A stretch of 64,000 nt of DNA from Methanobacterium spitsbergense. GTDB lineage: Archaea > Methanobacteriota > Methanobacteria > Methanobacteriales > Methanobacteriaceae. The first letter of the stretch is position 1. Each line of letters starts with the position of its first letter. The notes beneath the pieces are model-generated. The model was not told where the DNA came from. It made no database searches and saw only the letters and a list, made by a program, of their open reading frames with translations. Where the stretch lies: positions 71,648 through 135,647 of the forward strand of contig NZ_JAIOUQ010000001.1 of NCBI RefSeq assembly GCF_019931065.1, read 5' to 3'. The position numbers were made by a program, and so were the translations under genes. Positions 28,740-39,611 of the stretch are shown in pieces.

Positions 28740-29168
28740 TTAAGAAATGATTGTCACAGCACATTTTGCATTTTGTACTACTTTTTCAGCTACACTTCCC
28801 ATCAAAAGTCGGTTAAAGCCATGTTTTCCAGAATTTCCCATGACAACCAAATCAATATCATTGTCCTCTACTGTTTGGAGTATTACATTTGCAGGAGAAC
28901 CTTCTTTAATTATGAATGAAACATTAATTTCAGGAGATTTCTCTAAAAGTCTTGATATATTATCCAAGGCAGTATTGCCTTCTTCTATTAACATATTTAT
29001 TAGTTTATGTTCAACATCTACTGCAATTATTTCTGGAAGTTTAGAGGATTCCACAACATTTAAAACAAAAATATCTGCATTACATAAATTAGCAGCCCAT
29101 ATAGCATGTTTAGCAGCTTTATGGGCATATTCTGATCCATCTGTAGGTAAAAGTATTTTTTTATACAT
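28740..29168 (-). CDS. Universal stress protein (UspA family)
   Basis: 142 residues from the ATG at 29168, chosen because the protein then opens MYKKILLPTDGSEYA as its neighbour does and GGTG lies upstream; an in-frame ATG 12 bp earlier overlaps that site. The ATP-binding pattern G-x2-G-x9-G-S is present (GNSGKHGFNRLLMGSVAEKV). Soluble dimer expected, binding ATP or AMP. It is the second of two adjacent Usp genes. Confidence 0.9.
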   Translation of the reverse strand: MYKKILLPTDGSEYAHKAAKHAIWAANLCNADIFVLNVVESSKLPEIIAVDVEHKLINMLIEEGNTALDNISRLLEKSPEINVSFIIKEGSPANVILQTVEDNDIDLVVMGNSGKHGFNRLLMGSVAEKVVQNAKCAVTIIS

Positions 29169-29220
29169 ATAATACACCATTCAAATAAATAATCTTCATA
29201 AATATCTTATTAAATTTTTG

Positions 29221-29664
29221 TTATTCCGTTTTTGTACCGGTTCGTACTAGTAAAACCGTGCATGGGGCAGAGTGAATAACTTTTTCAGATACACTTCCCA
29301 GTAGGCGTTTATCTATTCTATTCTTTCCTGTTCCAAGTACTATTAGATCAATTTCCTCTTTCTCGGAGGTTTTTACTATTTCATCAGCGGGATCTCCTTC
29401 TAAAAGCAGTTTACGAAAGTTTATCATGTAACTGCTAGGTGAGTGGAATTTCTGTTCCATGCTGTCAAGTATTTCCTGACCACGCTCCGTTAATTCTTCG
29501 GTCATCATTTCTTTTACTTTTTTAGGAGTTAAAAATGGTACAGAAGTTTCGACCACATATATTCCTATTACTTCTGTTCTCTTTTCCCCTATGATGTCCA
29601 AAGTATGTTCCATTATTTCATCCATATATTCGCCCATGGTTGCAACTAATATTTTTTTATACAT
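29221..29664 (-). CDS. Universal stress protein (UspA family)
   Basis: 147 residues with GGTGTGAT upstream. [16 protein letters not shown] opens the first strand and loop, and [19 protein letters not shown] provides the nucleotide-binding loop. It starts 7 bp after the stop of the cation-exchanger gene, so the two are in one operon; Usp proteins are often paired with transporters and may regulate them. Confidence 0.9.
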   Translation of the reverse strand: MYKKILVATMGEYMDEIMEHTLDIIGEKRTEVIGIYVVETSVPFLTPKKVKEMMTEELTERGQEILDSMEQKFHSPSSYMINFRKLLLEGDPADEIVKTSEKEEIDLIVLGTGKNRIDKRLLGSVSEKVIHSAPCTVLLVRTGTKTE

Positions 29665-29671
29665 TTTTTTA

Positions 29672-30640
29672 TCACACCAATACAGTTAATCTAATTACAG
29701 CATATGAAATGTAGGTAGCCAGTAATATTATTCCTCCATTTCTAGTGAGTTTACCGTTTCTTTTTACTAGGAGCAATAGTAAAACCGTTACAAAGATCAT
29801 CACAGGAGCGTCGAAGGTTAGTGAAAGTTTTTCAACGGGTATGTCAATGAACAGTGCAGGTATTCCAATACCTATTAGTATGTTGAAAGTGTTACTTCCA
29901 AGTACCGTTCCTATTGATAGTTCGTGTAAACCTTTCATTGCAGAGGAAAGAGTAACAACCAATTCAGGTATGCTAGTTCCAATTGCAAGGGTAAATAATC
30001 CCATAATCATCTCAGGTATTCCTGCGATCCTTGCAAGCTCAACACCACTGTACACAAGAATTCTGCAGCCTATAATCAAACCGGCCAAACCTATAATTAC
30101 AAAAACAATCTTTCTTTTATCAATAGGCTTTTTTTCAGGAGTCTCATAAGCTAATTCGTCTTTAATTTTCTCTTCTTTATATTCTTTTTGACTCTTTATT
30201 AAACGCCATAGGTAGAATATATATAGAGTTATCATCACTACAGATGCAATCCAATTAATGTCTCCAAATAACATGAAAAATATGAGTATTACACCTGTTG
30301 CAAGTGTCATAAGACCATCACGATTAATTCCACGTGAATCTGTTCGTATAATTCCTGCAGCAATTGCTGAAATACCTAGTATACCTGCAATGTTCCATAT
30401 GTTGGAACCTATAACGGTACCAACTCCTATTTCAACGCTACCTGAAAGCGATGCTATCATGGCTGATCCAAACTCGGGGAGTGAAGTTCCAATGGCTGCA
30501 GCTGTAACTCCCAATATTATCTGAGATATTCCCAAAGCCCCCCCAATATCTACTAAATTGTCAACAAAAATATCTGCTGACTTTATAACTATGATTAAGG
30601 CTATTATTAATGCTACTATCAAAATCACAATTTCAATCAT
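29672..30640 (-). CDS. Calcium/sodium antiporter (CaCA family, YrbG-like)
   Basis: 322 residues with GGTGAT upstream and ten hydrophobic helices. Both inverted alpha repeats are visible: [34 protein letters not shown] in the first half and [34 protein letters not shown] in the second; their Glu and Asn residues bind the cations. Exchange of Ca2+ (or other cation) for Na+ or H+ across the cell membrane is expected. First gene of the exchanger-Usp-Usp set. Confidence 0.93.
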   Translation of the reverse strand: MIEIVILIVALIIALIIVIKSADIFVDNLVDIGGALGISQIILGVTAAAIGTSLPEFGSAMIASLSGSVEIGVGTVIGSNIWNIAGILGISAIAAGIIRTDSRGINRDGLMTLATGVILIFFMLFGDINWIASVVMITLYIFYLWRLIKSQKEYKEEKIKDELAYETPEKKPIDKRKIVFVIIGLAGLIIGCRILVYSGVELARIAGIPEMIMGLFTLAIGTSIPELVVTLSSAMKGLHELSIGTVLGSNTFNILIGIGIPALFIDIPVEKLSLTFDAPVMIFVTVLLLLLVKRNGKLTRNGGIILLATYISYAVIRLTVLV

Positions 30641-30848
30641 TACATCACCGGAAGTAACTTTCCTCTTATTAGTATATGTATTTTTTGGATAAAATTTTTC
30701 TAATCTATCCCTATAATTTTTAGTATGTTATTTGGAGGATAAAAATATTTTTTAAATTGTTTTTTTTGTTTATTCTTAATTATTAATCGTTTTCTGATGA
30801 TCCCCATCTAAATGTTAGTAAGAATAATAATTCAAATAATATAATTGA

Positions 30849-31004
30849 TTAATACCCTTGCATCATTCCAGATCCCATATAATTACCATAGTTACCATGG
30901 AATCCGCCCATATAAGGAGTGTACATCCATAACCAACTTAATATAACTAATATGACTACTGCAATGATCAACACTAATATCATTATCATTGTGTTTCTAT
31001 CCAT
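30849..31004 (-). CDS. Small membrane protein with Gly/Met/Tyr/His tail
   Basis: 51 residues from the ATG at 31004, 8 bases after AGGAGG; a longer frame begins 75 bp upstream without such a site. One transmembrane helix (about 5-27) is followed by WMYTPYMGGFHGNYGNYMGSGMMQGY. The Met and His residues could bind copper or silver. It lies about 100 bp downstream of the copper ATPase gene on the same strand, so a role in copper handling is a reasonable guess but unproven. Confidence 0.65.
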   Translation of the reverse strand: MDRNTMIMILVLIIAVVILVILSWLWMYTPYMGGFHGNYGNYMGSGMMQGY

Positions 31005-31101
31005 TAAGTCAACCTCCTTAATCATTTTAGTTATATCTGTACTAAAAATTGGGTAATGAGTTAATCCAGTGATATTCAATCAACCCCATATGATTATCTC
31101 C

Positions 31102-33189
31102 CTATATCCTATGTTTAACAATTTTATCAATTTTAAGGGTTCTTGAGTTAAAAGCAACAATAATGGTACTCATTGACATTAATATAACTCCTGCTGCAGG
31201 TGTTATAAGAATTCCAAAACTATAAAGAACTCCTGCTGCAATAGGAATAGCAAAAATGTTATATCCTGCACCCCAAGCTAGATTTTGGAACATTTTATTG
31301 TAGGTGGATTTTGCAAGTTTTATTATGTATACCGCATCAAGAGGATTGCTTCTAACCAGGACAATATCTGCTACTTCAATAGCTACATCTGTACCTGCAC
31401 CAATTGCAATACCTACATCAGCTTGTGCAAGTGCAGGGGCATCATTGATACCATCTCCAGTCATGGCAACAACTAAACCTTCAGCTTGAATTTCTCTAAC
31501 CTTTTCTGCTTTTTCCTGTGGTAAAACTTCTGCATAATATTTATCAAGCCCGATTTCTTTTGATACCCATTCTGCAACCTCTTTTCTGTCCCCTGTAATC
31601 ATCATGCACTGGATTCCCATATCTTTGAATTCTTTTATCGCTTCTTTGGACTCTTCCCTTATAATATCTGCAAGTGCAAGCGCACCTTTAAGTTCTCTGT
31701 CAATAATTACGAAAACAATTGTTTTTCCCTCAGATAAGAGTTTATCTATCTTTTCATTAGGAATATCAATGTTAAGTTCCTTTAAATATCCTGGACTTAC
31801 TACCTCAACATTTTTTGTATTAATTTTACCTTGAATACCTTTTCCAGGGATTGATTTAAAGTCTTCAACGTCAAAAGTCTCTTTTGCAGAGTTTACAACT
31901 CCTTTGGCAATAGGGTGCTCAGAATATGATTCGAGTGAAGCAGCATATTTTAAAACATCATTTTCATGGTATTCACGACTTAAAGGAACAATATCAGTTA
32001 CACCGAACTTTCCTTCTGTAAGTGTTCCTGTTTTGTCAAATATTATGGCATTAATATCCCTTGATCTTTCAAAAGAGGTACGATTTCTTATTAATAGTCC
32101 ATTTCGTGCTGATAAAGATGTTGAGACCGCAACAACTAGGGGTACTGCAAGTCCGAGTGCATGTGGACATGTAATAACCATTACAGTTACAGCTCTCTCT
32201 AGAGCAAATTCAAATCCATAACTTGTAATTCCCAACCATACTAACAGTGTTATAAATCCACCAGATAATGCTATTATCGTAAGCCATGTTGCAAAACGGT
32301 CTGCCAAGTTCTGTGTCTTTGATTTAGTTGCTTGTGCTTCCTCAACAAGGTTTATAACTTGTGAAAGGAATGAATCCTTCCCTGTTTTTTTTATTTCCAC
32401 TGTAATGGATCCATCCCCATTAATGGATCCACCAATGACTACTGCCCCATTTTCCTTAAATAACGGTTCTGATTCACCAGTAAGCATTGATTCATCAATG
32501 GAAGTACTCCCTTTAATAATTTCCCCATCTATCGGGACCTTTTCTCCTGGTTTAATGATTACATTGTCTCCCACATTCAGTTCATCTGAAGGTACATCCA
32601 TTGTGCTTCCGTCAGCCATTATTTTATGTGCACTTGATGGGATGAGTTTTACAAGTTCTTCAAGTGCTCGGGAAGCGCCCATCACAGATCTCATCTCCAG
32701 CCAGTGCCCTATAAGCATAATATCAATTAAAGTAGCAAGTTCCCAGAAAAAAACTTCACCATTAAGACCGAAAACAACTGCACTGCTGTAAAGATAAGCA
32801 CTTGTAATGGCAACAGAAATTAGCATATCCATTCCAGGTGTTCTCAATTTAATTTCATTTAAAAATCCTTTAAAAAATGGATAACCACCATAAAAATAAA
32901 CTATCGATGATAAGGCGAAAAGAAGGTATAAATCTCCTGTAAATCTGATTGAATTACCTATACCAACTAATCCTTGAATTGTTGGTGATAATATAATAAT
33001 TGGTATAGTTATGAGTAATGAAATATAAAATCTCTTTTTTAAATCATCAATCATACTTGAATGGACGTGTCCTCCTTCCATTCTATGTTGTTCAGTAAGT
33101 TTTCCTCCACATACAACACATTCACCCTTTTTTTCAGGACTTTCATGATCCATATGTTTCATCTGATGATTAGAATCGTCGTAACCCAA
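31102..33189 (-). CDS. copB: Copper-type P1B ATPase with CPH motif (CopB-like)
   Basis: 695 residues from a TTG with GGGGATGA upstream. The N-terminus is rich in His, Met and Cys (NHQMKHMDHE, CVVC, HVHSS). The actuator motif TGES, the metal-site CPH (residue ~340, ITCPHALGLAVPLV), the phosphorylation motif DKTGT (~385) and GDGINDAPALAQADVGIAIG follow in order, with about eight membrane helices. CPH in place of CPC marks the CopB/P1B-3 group, thought to export Cu2+ or Cu+/Ag+. The small Met-rich protein gene is immediately downstream. Confidence 0.92.
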   Translation of the reverse strand: MGYDDSNHQMKHMDHESPEKKGECVVCGGKLTEQHRMEGGHVHSSMIDDLKKRFYISLLITIPIIILSPTIQGLVGIGNSIRFTGDLYLLFALSSIVYFYGGYPFFKGFLNEIKLRTPGMDMLISVAITSAYLYSSAVVFGLNGEVFFWELATLIDIMLIGHWLEMRSVMGASRALEELVKLIPSSAHKIMADGSTMDVPSDELNVGDNVIIKPGEKVPIDGEIIKGSTSIDESMLTGESEPLFKENGAVVIGGSINGDGSITVEIKKTGKDSFLSQVINLVEEAQATKSKTQNLADRFATWLTIIALSGGFITLLVWLGITSYGFEFALERAVTVMVITCPHALGLAVPLVVAVSTSLSARNGLLIRNRTSFERSRDINAIIFDKTGTLTEGKFGVTDIVPLSREYHENDVLKYAASLESYSEHPIAKGVVNSAKETFDVEDFKSIPGKGIQGKINTKNVEVVSPGYLKELNIDIPNEKIDKLLSEGKTIVFVIIDRELKGALALADIIREESKEAIKEFKDMGIQCMMITGDRKEVAEWVSKEIGLDKYYAEVLPQEKAEKVREIQAEGLVVAMTGDGINDAPALAQADVGIAIGAGTDVAIEVADIVLVRSNPLDAVYIIKLAKSTYNKMFQNLAWGAGYNIFAIPIAAGVLYSFGILITPAAGVILMSMSTIIVAFNSRTLKIDKIVKHRI

Positions 33190-33523
33190 TTTATCATCCC
33201 CAATTAGTACTAATCTAATTTATGAATCTAATAGTTTAATAAATTTAGTTATTTTTATGATGCATTTTTTGAATAACTCCTTTAGAACCTTAAAAACCGT
33301 TTAAAGAATAAATTTAAGATATTGGATTCATTAACATTTATTATTTTCATTAGAATGAATTACTAGTCATATTAAAAAATATAGATATCAATGGCAATAG
33401 AAAATCAAAAAAATATGAATGTTTACGAATTCATTTTCATTTTATGTCTTCGTAATTTATTATTTTGATGATTAAATAAAAAAAATCACTTTATTATTGC
33501 AATCTTAAAATAGGAAAATAATC
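33190..33523. other. Intergenic upstream of the copper ATPase
   Basis: About 330 bp, AT-rich, holding the ATPase promoter. No clear operator palindrome identified. Confidence 0.35.
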
Positions 33524-33718
33524 ATGTTTATTGATTACTTAGATAAAATAATTGAATTATCAGGTTTATTAATGGGAATTGAATTGATTGCCAATAGCAA
33601 TTTTTAAGTTTCACTTGCATATTTCAAAAGTCCAGTAGTTGCGGGAGTAAATTGGAATATGTCAAGTTCAAGGAATGTCATTAGAAACTATTATTGTTTT
33701 TATGAGAGAAATGTAATA
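33524..33718 (+). pseudogene. Broken copy of the 18034 small membrane gene
   Basis: It begins ATGTTTATTGATTACTTAG and keeps FIDYLDKIIELSGLLMGIELIA, then an indel, a stop, and SLAYFKSPVVAG, followed by more frameshifts. Order and spacing match 18034-18231. Confidence 0.8.
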
Positions 33719-33769
33719 TTGAACTTTTTTAAACCAAAGATTTACAAGACTATAAAATATTTAATTGAA

Positions 33770-33870
33770 AAAAGGTTTTTCTAGTAATTTTTGAATATGG
33801 AAGAGTAAATTACCCCCCCCACGAAGTACTTCTACAGAGACGTAATCGCAAAATAGAAAGCTCAATTTTT
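33770..33870. repeat. Mosaic of two fragments from the 17.8-19.8 kb region
   Basis: 'tggaagagtaaattacc' followed by 'cacgaagt' corresponds to 19743-19770, inside the winged-helix regulator gene. It is joined to 'acttctacagag' and 'gcaaaatagaa', which correspond to 17821-17855. A run of eight C sits in the first piece. Together with the pseudogene just upstream this is a patchwork of one distant locus. Confidence 0.75.
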
Positions 33871-34352
33871 CTAAACAATAATAATTTTTTAAGTTATTAA
33901 ATTTTTTTTGTTTTATATTTGATTTTAAATATCAGTATTTTAATAAAATTTATTAGTTATGCTCTACTAACATTGTAATAAGGTGATATAGACTGAATAA
34001 TCTTGTATTTATTAAATCAATATATCAATTTTTTAGAGGATTATATATGATAATCAATATCAACAAAAAATTTACAAAAGTTGATTAAATGTTATAGTTA
34101 TGATTAAATCATTTCAAGGCGTTATAAACCTATTTAACGGGAAACTACAATATTCATTGTGATGGTATAGATAAATTAGCAATTATTAATATTGAAAATT
34201 AAATTGAAAATGATTGTTCTAAATAAATTTTAAGGCTTAAGTTTTAGTATTCATGCCCAAATAAAGAAGTAATAATTATAATATTTCCCAACACTATATT
34301 GTATGTCAAGAGCTGACATTAATTTGGATAATAAAATAGAGATTTATAAAAA
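33871..34352. other. Intergenic, no gene seen
   Basis: AT-rich, about 480 bp. A segment near 33950-34000 ('aaatttattagttatg', 'attgtaataaggtgatata') is similar to 39680-39745 upstream of the first UbiA gene, so it may be shared promoter or leader sequence. No ORF. Confidence 0.35.
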
Positions 34353-35126
34353 ATGGAAATCTATAACAAAATTAAAGTTCTTCTTATAGAAGATAATCCT
34401 GGAGACACAGCATTAATACGAGAAATGCTTGATGATAGTGAACAAATTCATTTTGAAGTAACAGATGCTGCCCGATTGGATAACGGTCTTAAATTCTTAG
34501 TTAAAGATAGTTTTGATGTCATACTTCTAGATCTCTGTTTACCCGATAGTAATGGAATTGATACTTTCAATGTTATGAATTATAATGCAACAAATATTCC
34601 AATAATAGTACTTACTGGCCTTAAAGATGACATATTTGCTGTAACTGCAGTAGGGCGTGGTGCTCAAGATTATTTAGTTAAAGGAGAAGTTACAAACAAA
34701 CAACTAATCCGTTCTATTTGCTATGCAATTGAACGTAAACGTATTGAAAAGGAATTAAATGAATCAGATGATAGATTCCATTTAGCTCAAAAGGCCGGAG
34801 GAATTGGAACTTTCGATTGGAATATAGAGACTAATGAGATTATATGGACAGATGAACTGGATAAAATTTATGGCCTACCTTCAGGAAGTTTTGGAGGTAA
34901 ATATGAAAATTGGATAGATCTAATATATCCTGAAGATAGAGAACGTGTGAAAGATGAACAACAAAAATCTATAAAAAACCTTAAAGATTGGAGTGACTTC
35001 TTTAGGATAATATGGCCAGATAAATCAATACATTGGATTAAAGCACAAGCAATGATAACCTACAATAAAGAAGATAAACCCCTACGTATGATTGGAGTGA
35101 ATTTCGATGTAACAGATCTTGTATAA
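34353..35126 (+). CDS. Response regulator: receiver domain plus PAS domain
   Basis: 257 residues. The receiver domain (1-125) has the acidic pair ED near residue 12, the phosphorylation site Asp 60 (VILLDLCLPD), a Thr in VLTG and the Lys in YLVKGE. A linker helix leads to one PAS domain (~140-255: GGIGTFDWNIETNEIIWTDELDKIYGLP, IYPEDRERVKDEQ). There is no DNA-binding or kinase domain, so it is a single-output signalling module as often seen in methanogens. It could pair with the orphan histidine kinase at 14097, whose own PAS domains are similar. Confidence 0.9.
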   Translation: MEIYNKIKVLLIEDNPGDTALIREMLDDSEQIHFEVTDAARLDNGLKFLVKDSFDVILLDLCLPDSNGIDTFNVMNYNATNIPIIVLTGLKDDIFAVTAVGRGAQDYLVKGEVTNKQLIRSICYAIERKRIEKELNESDDRFHLAQKAGGIGTFDWNIETNEIIWTDELDKIYGLPSGSFGGKYENWIDLIYPEDRERVKDEQQKSIKNLKDWSDFFRIIWPDKSIHWIKAQAMITYNKEDKPLRMIGVNFDVTDLV

Positions 35127-35169
35127 AAATTTAGATAAATTTTAATCTAATTAATATAGAGGTATATAT

Positions 35170-36501
35170 ATGACAGAGCTTAAACGTGACCTTGGCCTTT
35201 GGGGTGCAGCTAGTATTGGTATTGGTGCTATAATTGGTACTGGTATTTTTGTGTTATTAGGTGTAGCTGCAGGTTTGGCTGGTCCTTCTGTAATTTTTTC
35301 ATTTATGATAGCAGGTTTAACTGCACTTCTTACTGGACTTTCTTCGGCAGAACTTTCTTCATTCATTACCGAAGCGGGAGGAAGTTATATTTATACTACC
35401 AAAGCTTTTGGTCGGCTTCCGGGTTTTATTATTGGGTGGTTGGTGAGTTTTGATTATATTGTAGGTTCCAGTGCTGTTAGTATAGGATTTGCATCTTATT
35501 TCACATATTTTCTTCATTTACCTCCTATCCAAAGTACAATAGTTGCTGTGGCAATAGTTTGGCCTCTTATTCTTATGATACTAAATTTAAAGGGTATAAA
35601 AGAAGCATCTGGAGCAAATAATGGTTTGGTTTTTCTAAAAGTTTCAGCATTGATTCTTTTTATTATTGTTGGTACAACTTACATTTTTGGTCATCATAAT
35701 CTATCCAATTATATTCCATTTTTTCCTACAGGGATTAATGGTATGCTTTCGGGTGCAGCTATAATCTTCTTTGCTTTTATAGGATTTAATACAGTCACTA
35801 TGGCTGCAGAGGAAATTAAAGATCCTCAAAAAAATGTTCCACGAGCTGTTCTTCTGGCATTTGCCGTTTGTACACTGCTCTATATTTTAGTAGCCTTAGT
35901 GGCAGTTGGATTGTTAAATTGGCAGATTTTAGGTATGTCAGCAGCGCCTGTGGAAGCAGCTTTGACTGTGGCGACTAATAATTTCTGGATATTGGAGTTT
36001 GTTGCTATATCTGCATTATTTGCTACCACATCTGTTATTTTGTCATCTATTATTGGCGGTTCTAGGGCTCTTTTCTCCATGTCTAGACATAAATCACTTC
36101 CAGTAATATTTAGTAGAATTTCAAAAAATGGTGTTCCATTGTTTACAGTTATTATTTCAGGTATTTCCATATCTCTCATTATATTAGTTTCATATGGTAA
36201 TCTTGATCAGCTTGCTTCTATTTTCAATTTTGGAACTCTTTTAACATTCATCTTTATTAATCTAAGTTTATTAAAATTGAGGAGAAGTTTGCCGAATATT
36301 GAACGTAGATTTAAGGTCCCATATTACCCTTTAACACCAATTTTAGGTATTATAAGTTGCGTGGGGTTAGCTTTTTATTTAAATCATAATTCCTTGATTT
36401 ATGGTGGTTCATGGGTTCTGATAGGGATTGTAATATTTTTATTAAACAGATGGCGTCTAAAGAGGAAAAATGAGAAGCTTGGAAAGATTATCAAATGGTG
36501 A
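35170..36501 (+). CDS. APC-family amino-acid permease
   Basis: 443 residues and 12 hydrophobic segments. LWGAASIGIGAIIGTGIFVLLGVAAG is the conserved first helix; SFITEAGGSYIYTTKAFGRLPGFIIGW and FFAFIGFNTVTMAAEEIKDPQKNVPRA are strong family motifs of the cationic-amino-acid/YfnA type subgroup. Uptake or exchange of amino acids at the cell membrane. It differs from the 22650 permease, which is another subgroup. Confidence 0.92.
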   Translation: MTELKRDLGLWGAASIGIGAIIGTGIFVLLGVAAGLAGPSVIFSFMIAGLTALLTGLSSAELSSFITEAGGSYIYTTKAFGRLPGFIIGWLVSFDYIVGSSAVSIGFASYFTYFLHLPPIQSTIVAVAIVWPLILMILNLKGIKEASGANNGLVFLKVSALILFIIVGTTYIFGHHNLSNYIPFFPTGINGMLSGAAIIFFAFIGFNTVTMAAEEIKDPQKNVPRAVLLAFAVCTLLYILVALVAVGLLNWQILGMSAAPVEAALTVATNNFWILEFVAISALFATTSVILSSIIGGSRALFSMSRHKSLPVIFSRISKNGVPLFTVIISGISISLIILVSYGNLDQLASIFNFGTLLTFIFINLSLLKLRRSLPNIERRFKVPYYPLTPILGIISCVGLAFYLNHNSLIYGGSWVLIGIVIFLLNRWRLKRKNEKLGKIIKW

Positions 36502-36545
36502 ATGGACATCTAAATTAAAGAAATAAATCAACTAAGGGATTGTAC

Positions 36546-38971
36546 ATGGATAAAATAATTATAAACGTAGATGAAGCAAAAAAAAATTCTATGAAAGAAT
36601 TGTTAAGTAAATTATCTTCTAATAAAAACGGTTTGTCCGTTCAAGAGGCTAATCAACGTCTTCAAAAATATGGGCCAAATGAAATCATTGAAAAAAAACA
36701 AATCCTTTTATTAAATTTATTAGATATTTTTGGGGTCCTATACCATGGCTTATTGAAGTAGCAATTATTTTGTCTGCTTTAATTCAACACTGGGCCGATT
36801 TAGGAATAATATCTGTATTACTTGTTTTGAATGCGGTTGTAGGTTTCTGGCAGGAATATAAAGCAGATAATGCAATTGAATTACTAAAAGAGAAACTTGC
36901 ATTAAGAGCACGAGCATTACGTGACAATAAATGGCAAGAAATGTCAGCAAAAGAACTGGTTCCTGGAGATATTATACACATAAGTTCCGGAGATATTGTC
37001 CCTGCAGATTCAAAGATAATTGATGAAATATTAGTAGATGAATCAGCTTTAACAGGAGAATCTTTACCTATAGAAAAAAAAGCTTCAGATGTTGCCTATT
37101 CTAGTTCAATAGTCAGTCAGGGAGAAACCAATGCACTGGTTATTGCAACAGGACAGAATACATATTTTGGTAAAACAGCTCAATTAGTTGAAAAAGCCAG
37201 AACCATAAGCTTCCTACAAAAAACGGTCATAAAAATTGGAGATTATCTAATTTTACTTGCAATGATTATGGTAACAATCATTTTTATTGCAGCACTGTTC
37301 CGTCATGAAAGTATCTTTAACACACTGCAATTTGTACTAGTACTAATTGTTGCATCAATACCAGTAGCATTACCTGCAGTTCTCTCGGTTACAATGGCTG
37401 TAGGTGCAGTAGCTCTTGCTAAAAAAGAAGCAATAGTAAGTAAATTGGTGGCTATTGAAGAGATGGCTGGAGTGGACATATTATGTTCTGATAAAACAGG
37501 GACAATAACCGAAAATAAACTTACTTTAGGAGAAATCAAACCATTTGCCAATTTTAAAGAGGAAGATGTCTTGTTGTATGCTGCTTTAGCATCTCAGAAG
37601 GATATTAAAGATCCCATAGATGTTGCAATACTATCTAAAACAGAAGAAAATTCCATTGAAACTAATGGATATATAATAAAAGAATTTGAACCATTTAATT
37701 CCCTTTCAAAACGTACACAATCATTAGTAAAAAATTCTAAGGAATTTAAAGTTTCAAAGGGTGCAACACAAGTGATATTAGCACTCATAGAAAATAATGA
37801 AATAATTTCAGATAAAATGAATGGGATTGTCAACAAATTTGCTGAGAAGGGTTATCGTGCTCTTGGTGTTGGAAAAACTGATGAATCTGGAAAATGGCAA
37901 TATGTGGGCCTTCTTGGGTTTTATGATCCTCCGCGTGAAGATTCAGCTGAAACTATTAAAACAGCTGAATCAATGGGAATAGATGTGAAGATGGTTACAG
38001 GTGATCATATTGCAATTGCAAAGGAAACATCGAAACTGGTAGGTCTTGGCACTAAAATCGTAATTCCAGAAAATTTTGTTGATAAACCCGATAGAAAAGC
38101 AAAGAAAGTTGTTGAAGAAACAGACGGATTTGCTGAAGTTTTTCCAGAACATAAATACCATATTGTTGAACTGCTTCAAGATAAAGGACATATTGTGGGT
38201 ATGACTGGAGATGGAGTAAATGATGCCCCAGCACTTAAAAAGGCCAATGTAGGGATTGCAGTTGCAGGAGCTACTGATGCAGCCAAATCTGCAGCTTCTA
38301 TTGTTCTCACACAGCCAGGAATTTCAGTGATCATTGATTCTATAAAACAAAGCCGTAAAATTTTCCAAAGAATGAATAATTATGCTATTTATAGAATAAC
38401 TGAGACTATAAGGATATTATTTTTCATTACAATGTCTATTCTTATATTTAATTTTTATCCGATAACAGCTTTGATGATAGTATTGTTAGCATTATTAAAT
38501 GATGGACCTATTATGACTATTGCTTATGATAATGTGAGATACTCAAATGAACCTGAAAGGTGGGATTTAAGGATTATTTTAGGTATTGCTACTTTTCTTG
38601 GAGTTTTAGGAGTAATTGAATCATTTTTTGTGCTTTATTTAGGAATTGATATATTAAAATTATCCCTTCCAGTTCTTCAATCGTTTATATATCTAAAACT
38701 TTCTATAGCTGGTACGTTAACGCTTTATATGGCCCGAACTAAGGGTCATTTCTGGGAAATTCGCCCAGCAAAACAACTTTTTATTGCTATTACCGGGGCA
38801 CAGATTACTGCAACACTAATCACTGTTTATGGAATATTGTTACCAGCTATGGGCTGGTTTTTAGCAGGTGTAATTTGGGTAGAAGCTTTAACAGCATTTT
38901 TCATAATAGACGCAATAAAAGTACGTTTTTATCAATTATTAAACAGAGAAGGAATTGATGTATATAAATAG
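36546..38971 (+). pseudogene. Plasma-membrane-type H+-transporting P-type ATPase, single frameshift
   Basis: The N-terminal frame from the ATG at 36546 (KNGLSVQEANQRLQKYGPNEI) shifts near 36730; the downstream frame continues GPIPWLIEVAIILSALIQHWADLG to the stop at 38971. The break lies at TTTTT followed by GGGG: one more T would give FWGPIPW, the normal family sequence. Everything after is intact: TGES, CSDKTGT, GDGVNDAPALKKANVGIAVAGATDAAKSAASIVLT and the C-terminal helices. Type P3A ATPases pump H+ outward using ATP. Total about 808 residues if joined. Inactive as read unless slippage or a sequencing error explains the shift. Confidence 0.85.
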
Positions 38972-39179
38972 CTCAAAACGAATTAATCTATATAATTTTA
39001 AAAATTAAGGATCAAACTAAATAATTAGACTAATGATAGTAAAAAATCCATACAACCACGGTATTTGATGTATAAATTATGACAAGGACGTATTTGTTTT
39101 TACATTCTATTCCTTGAAAAAATCTCATTTTTATATGACTGGGAAAATAGTAGATAGTTGAAAAAACAGATAATAGAAT

Positions 39180-39611
39180 ATGGAAGAACATGAACAAGTT
39201 GAAGTAAAAATTGATGATGACTTTGTTATTATGGTTGATAATGGAATGGAAGATATTGTTAAAAACTTTTTTCACTGGGAAATTGAAACATGTAACTCCT
39301 GCATTGATTACCGTGGATCAGTGTGGATAGAATTCTGCGATTTTGAGGATTGGAAAAAATTTTTACATTTAGCCTTACGAAACAATATTGAGATCAATGG
39401 TTCATGCCATAAACAAGACACTCTATGGGATTTCCTTCAAGAAAAAGTAAATGTAAAACTGGTTTTTGATGAAGAACTCATGGAAGACCCGAACAATGAA
39501 GATAAAGTTCTAGGTACTGGTGTACTTGTTATCTGTGTAGGATTAATCTTCCCAATAGAACTTTTAGATGAGTTTAAAAAATTGTTCTTTGAAGTCTTAA
39601 AACCAGAATAA
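39180..39611 (+). CDS. Hypothetical acidic cytosolic protein
   Basis: 143 residues without signal or membrane segments, rich in Asp/Glu, with C-x2-C (CNSC) near residue 38 and aromatic stretches (WIEFCDFEDWKKFLHLALRNN). Family not recognised. No good ribosome-binding site before the ATG. A T-rich run follows the stop (about 39624-39645) and may end transcription. Confidence 0.55.
   Translation: MEEHEQVEVKIDDDFVIMVDNGMEDIVKNFFHWEIETCNSCIDYRGSVWIEFCDFEDWKKFLHLALRNNIEINGSCHKQDTLWDFLQEKVNVKLVFDEELMEDPNNEDKVLGTGVLVICVGLIFPIELLDEFKKLFFEVLKPE

Noticed and set aside
29745..30524. Plus-strand ORFs opposite the Ca2+/cation exchanger
   Set aside because: Shadows of the hydrophobic exchanger gene, whose alpha repeats are unmistakable.
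34090..34205. Possible gene relic (short open stretches near 34110-34200)
   Set aside because: Pieces are too short to link to any family and could arise by chance.
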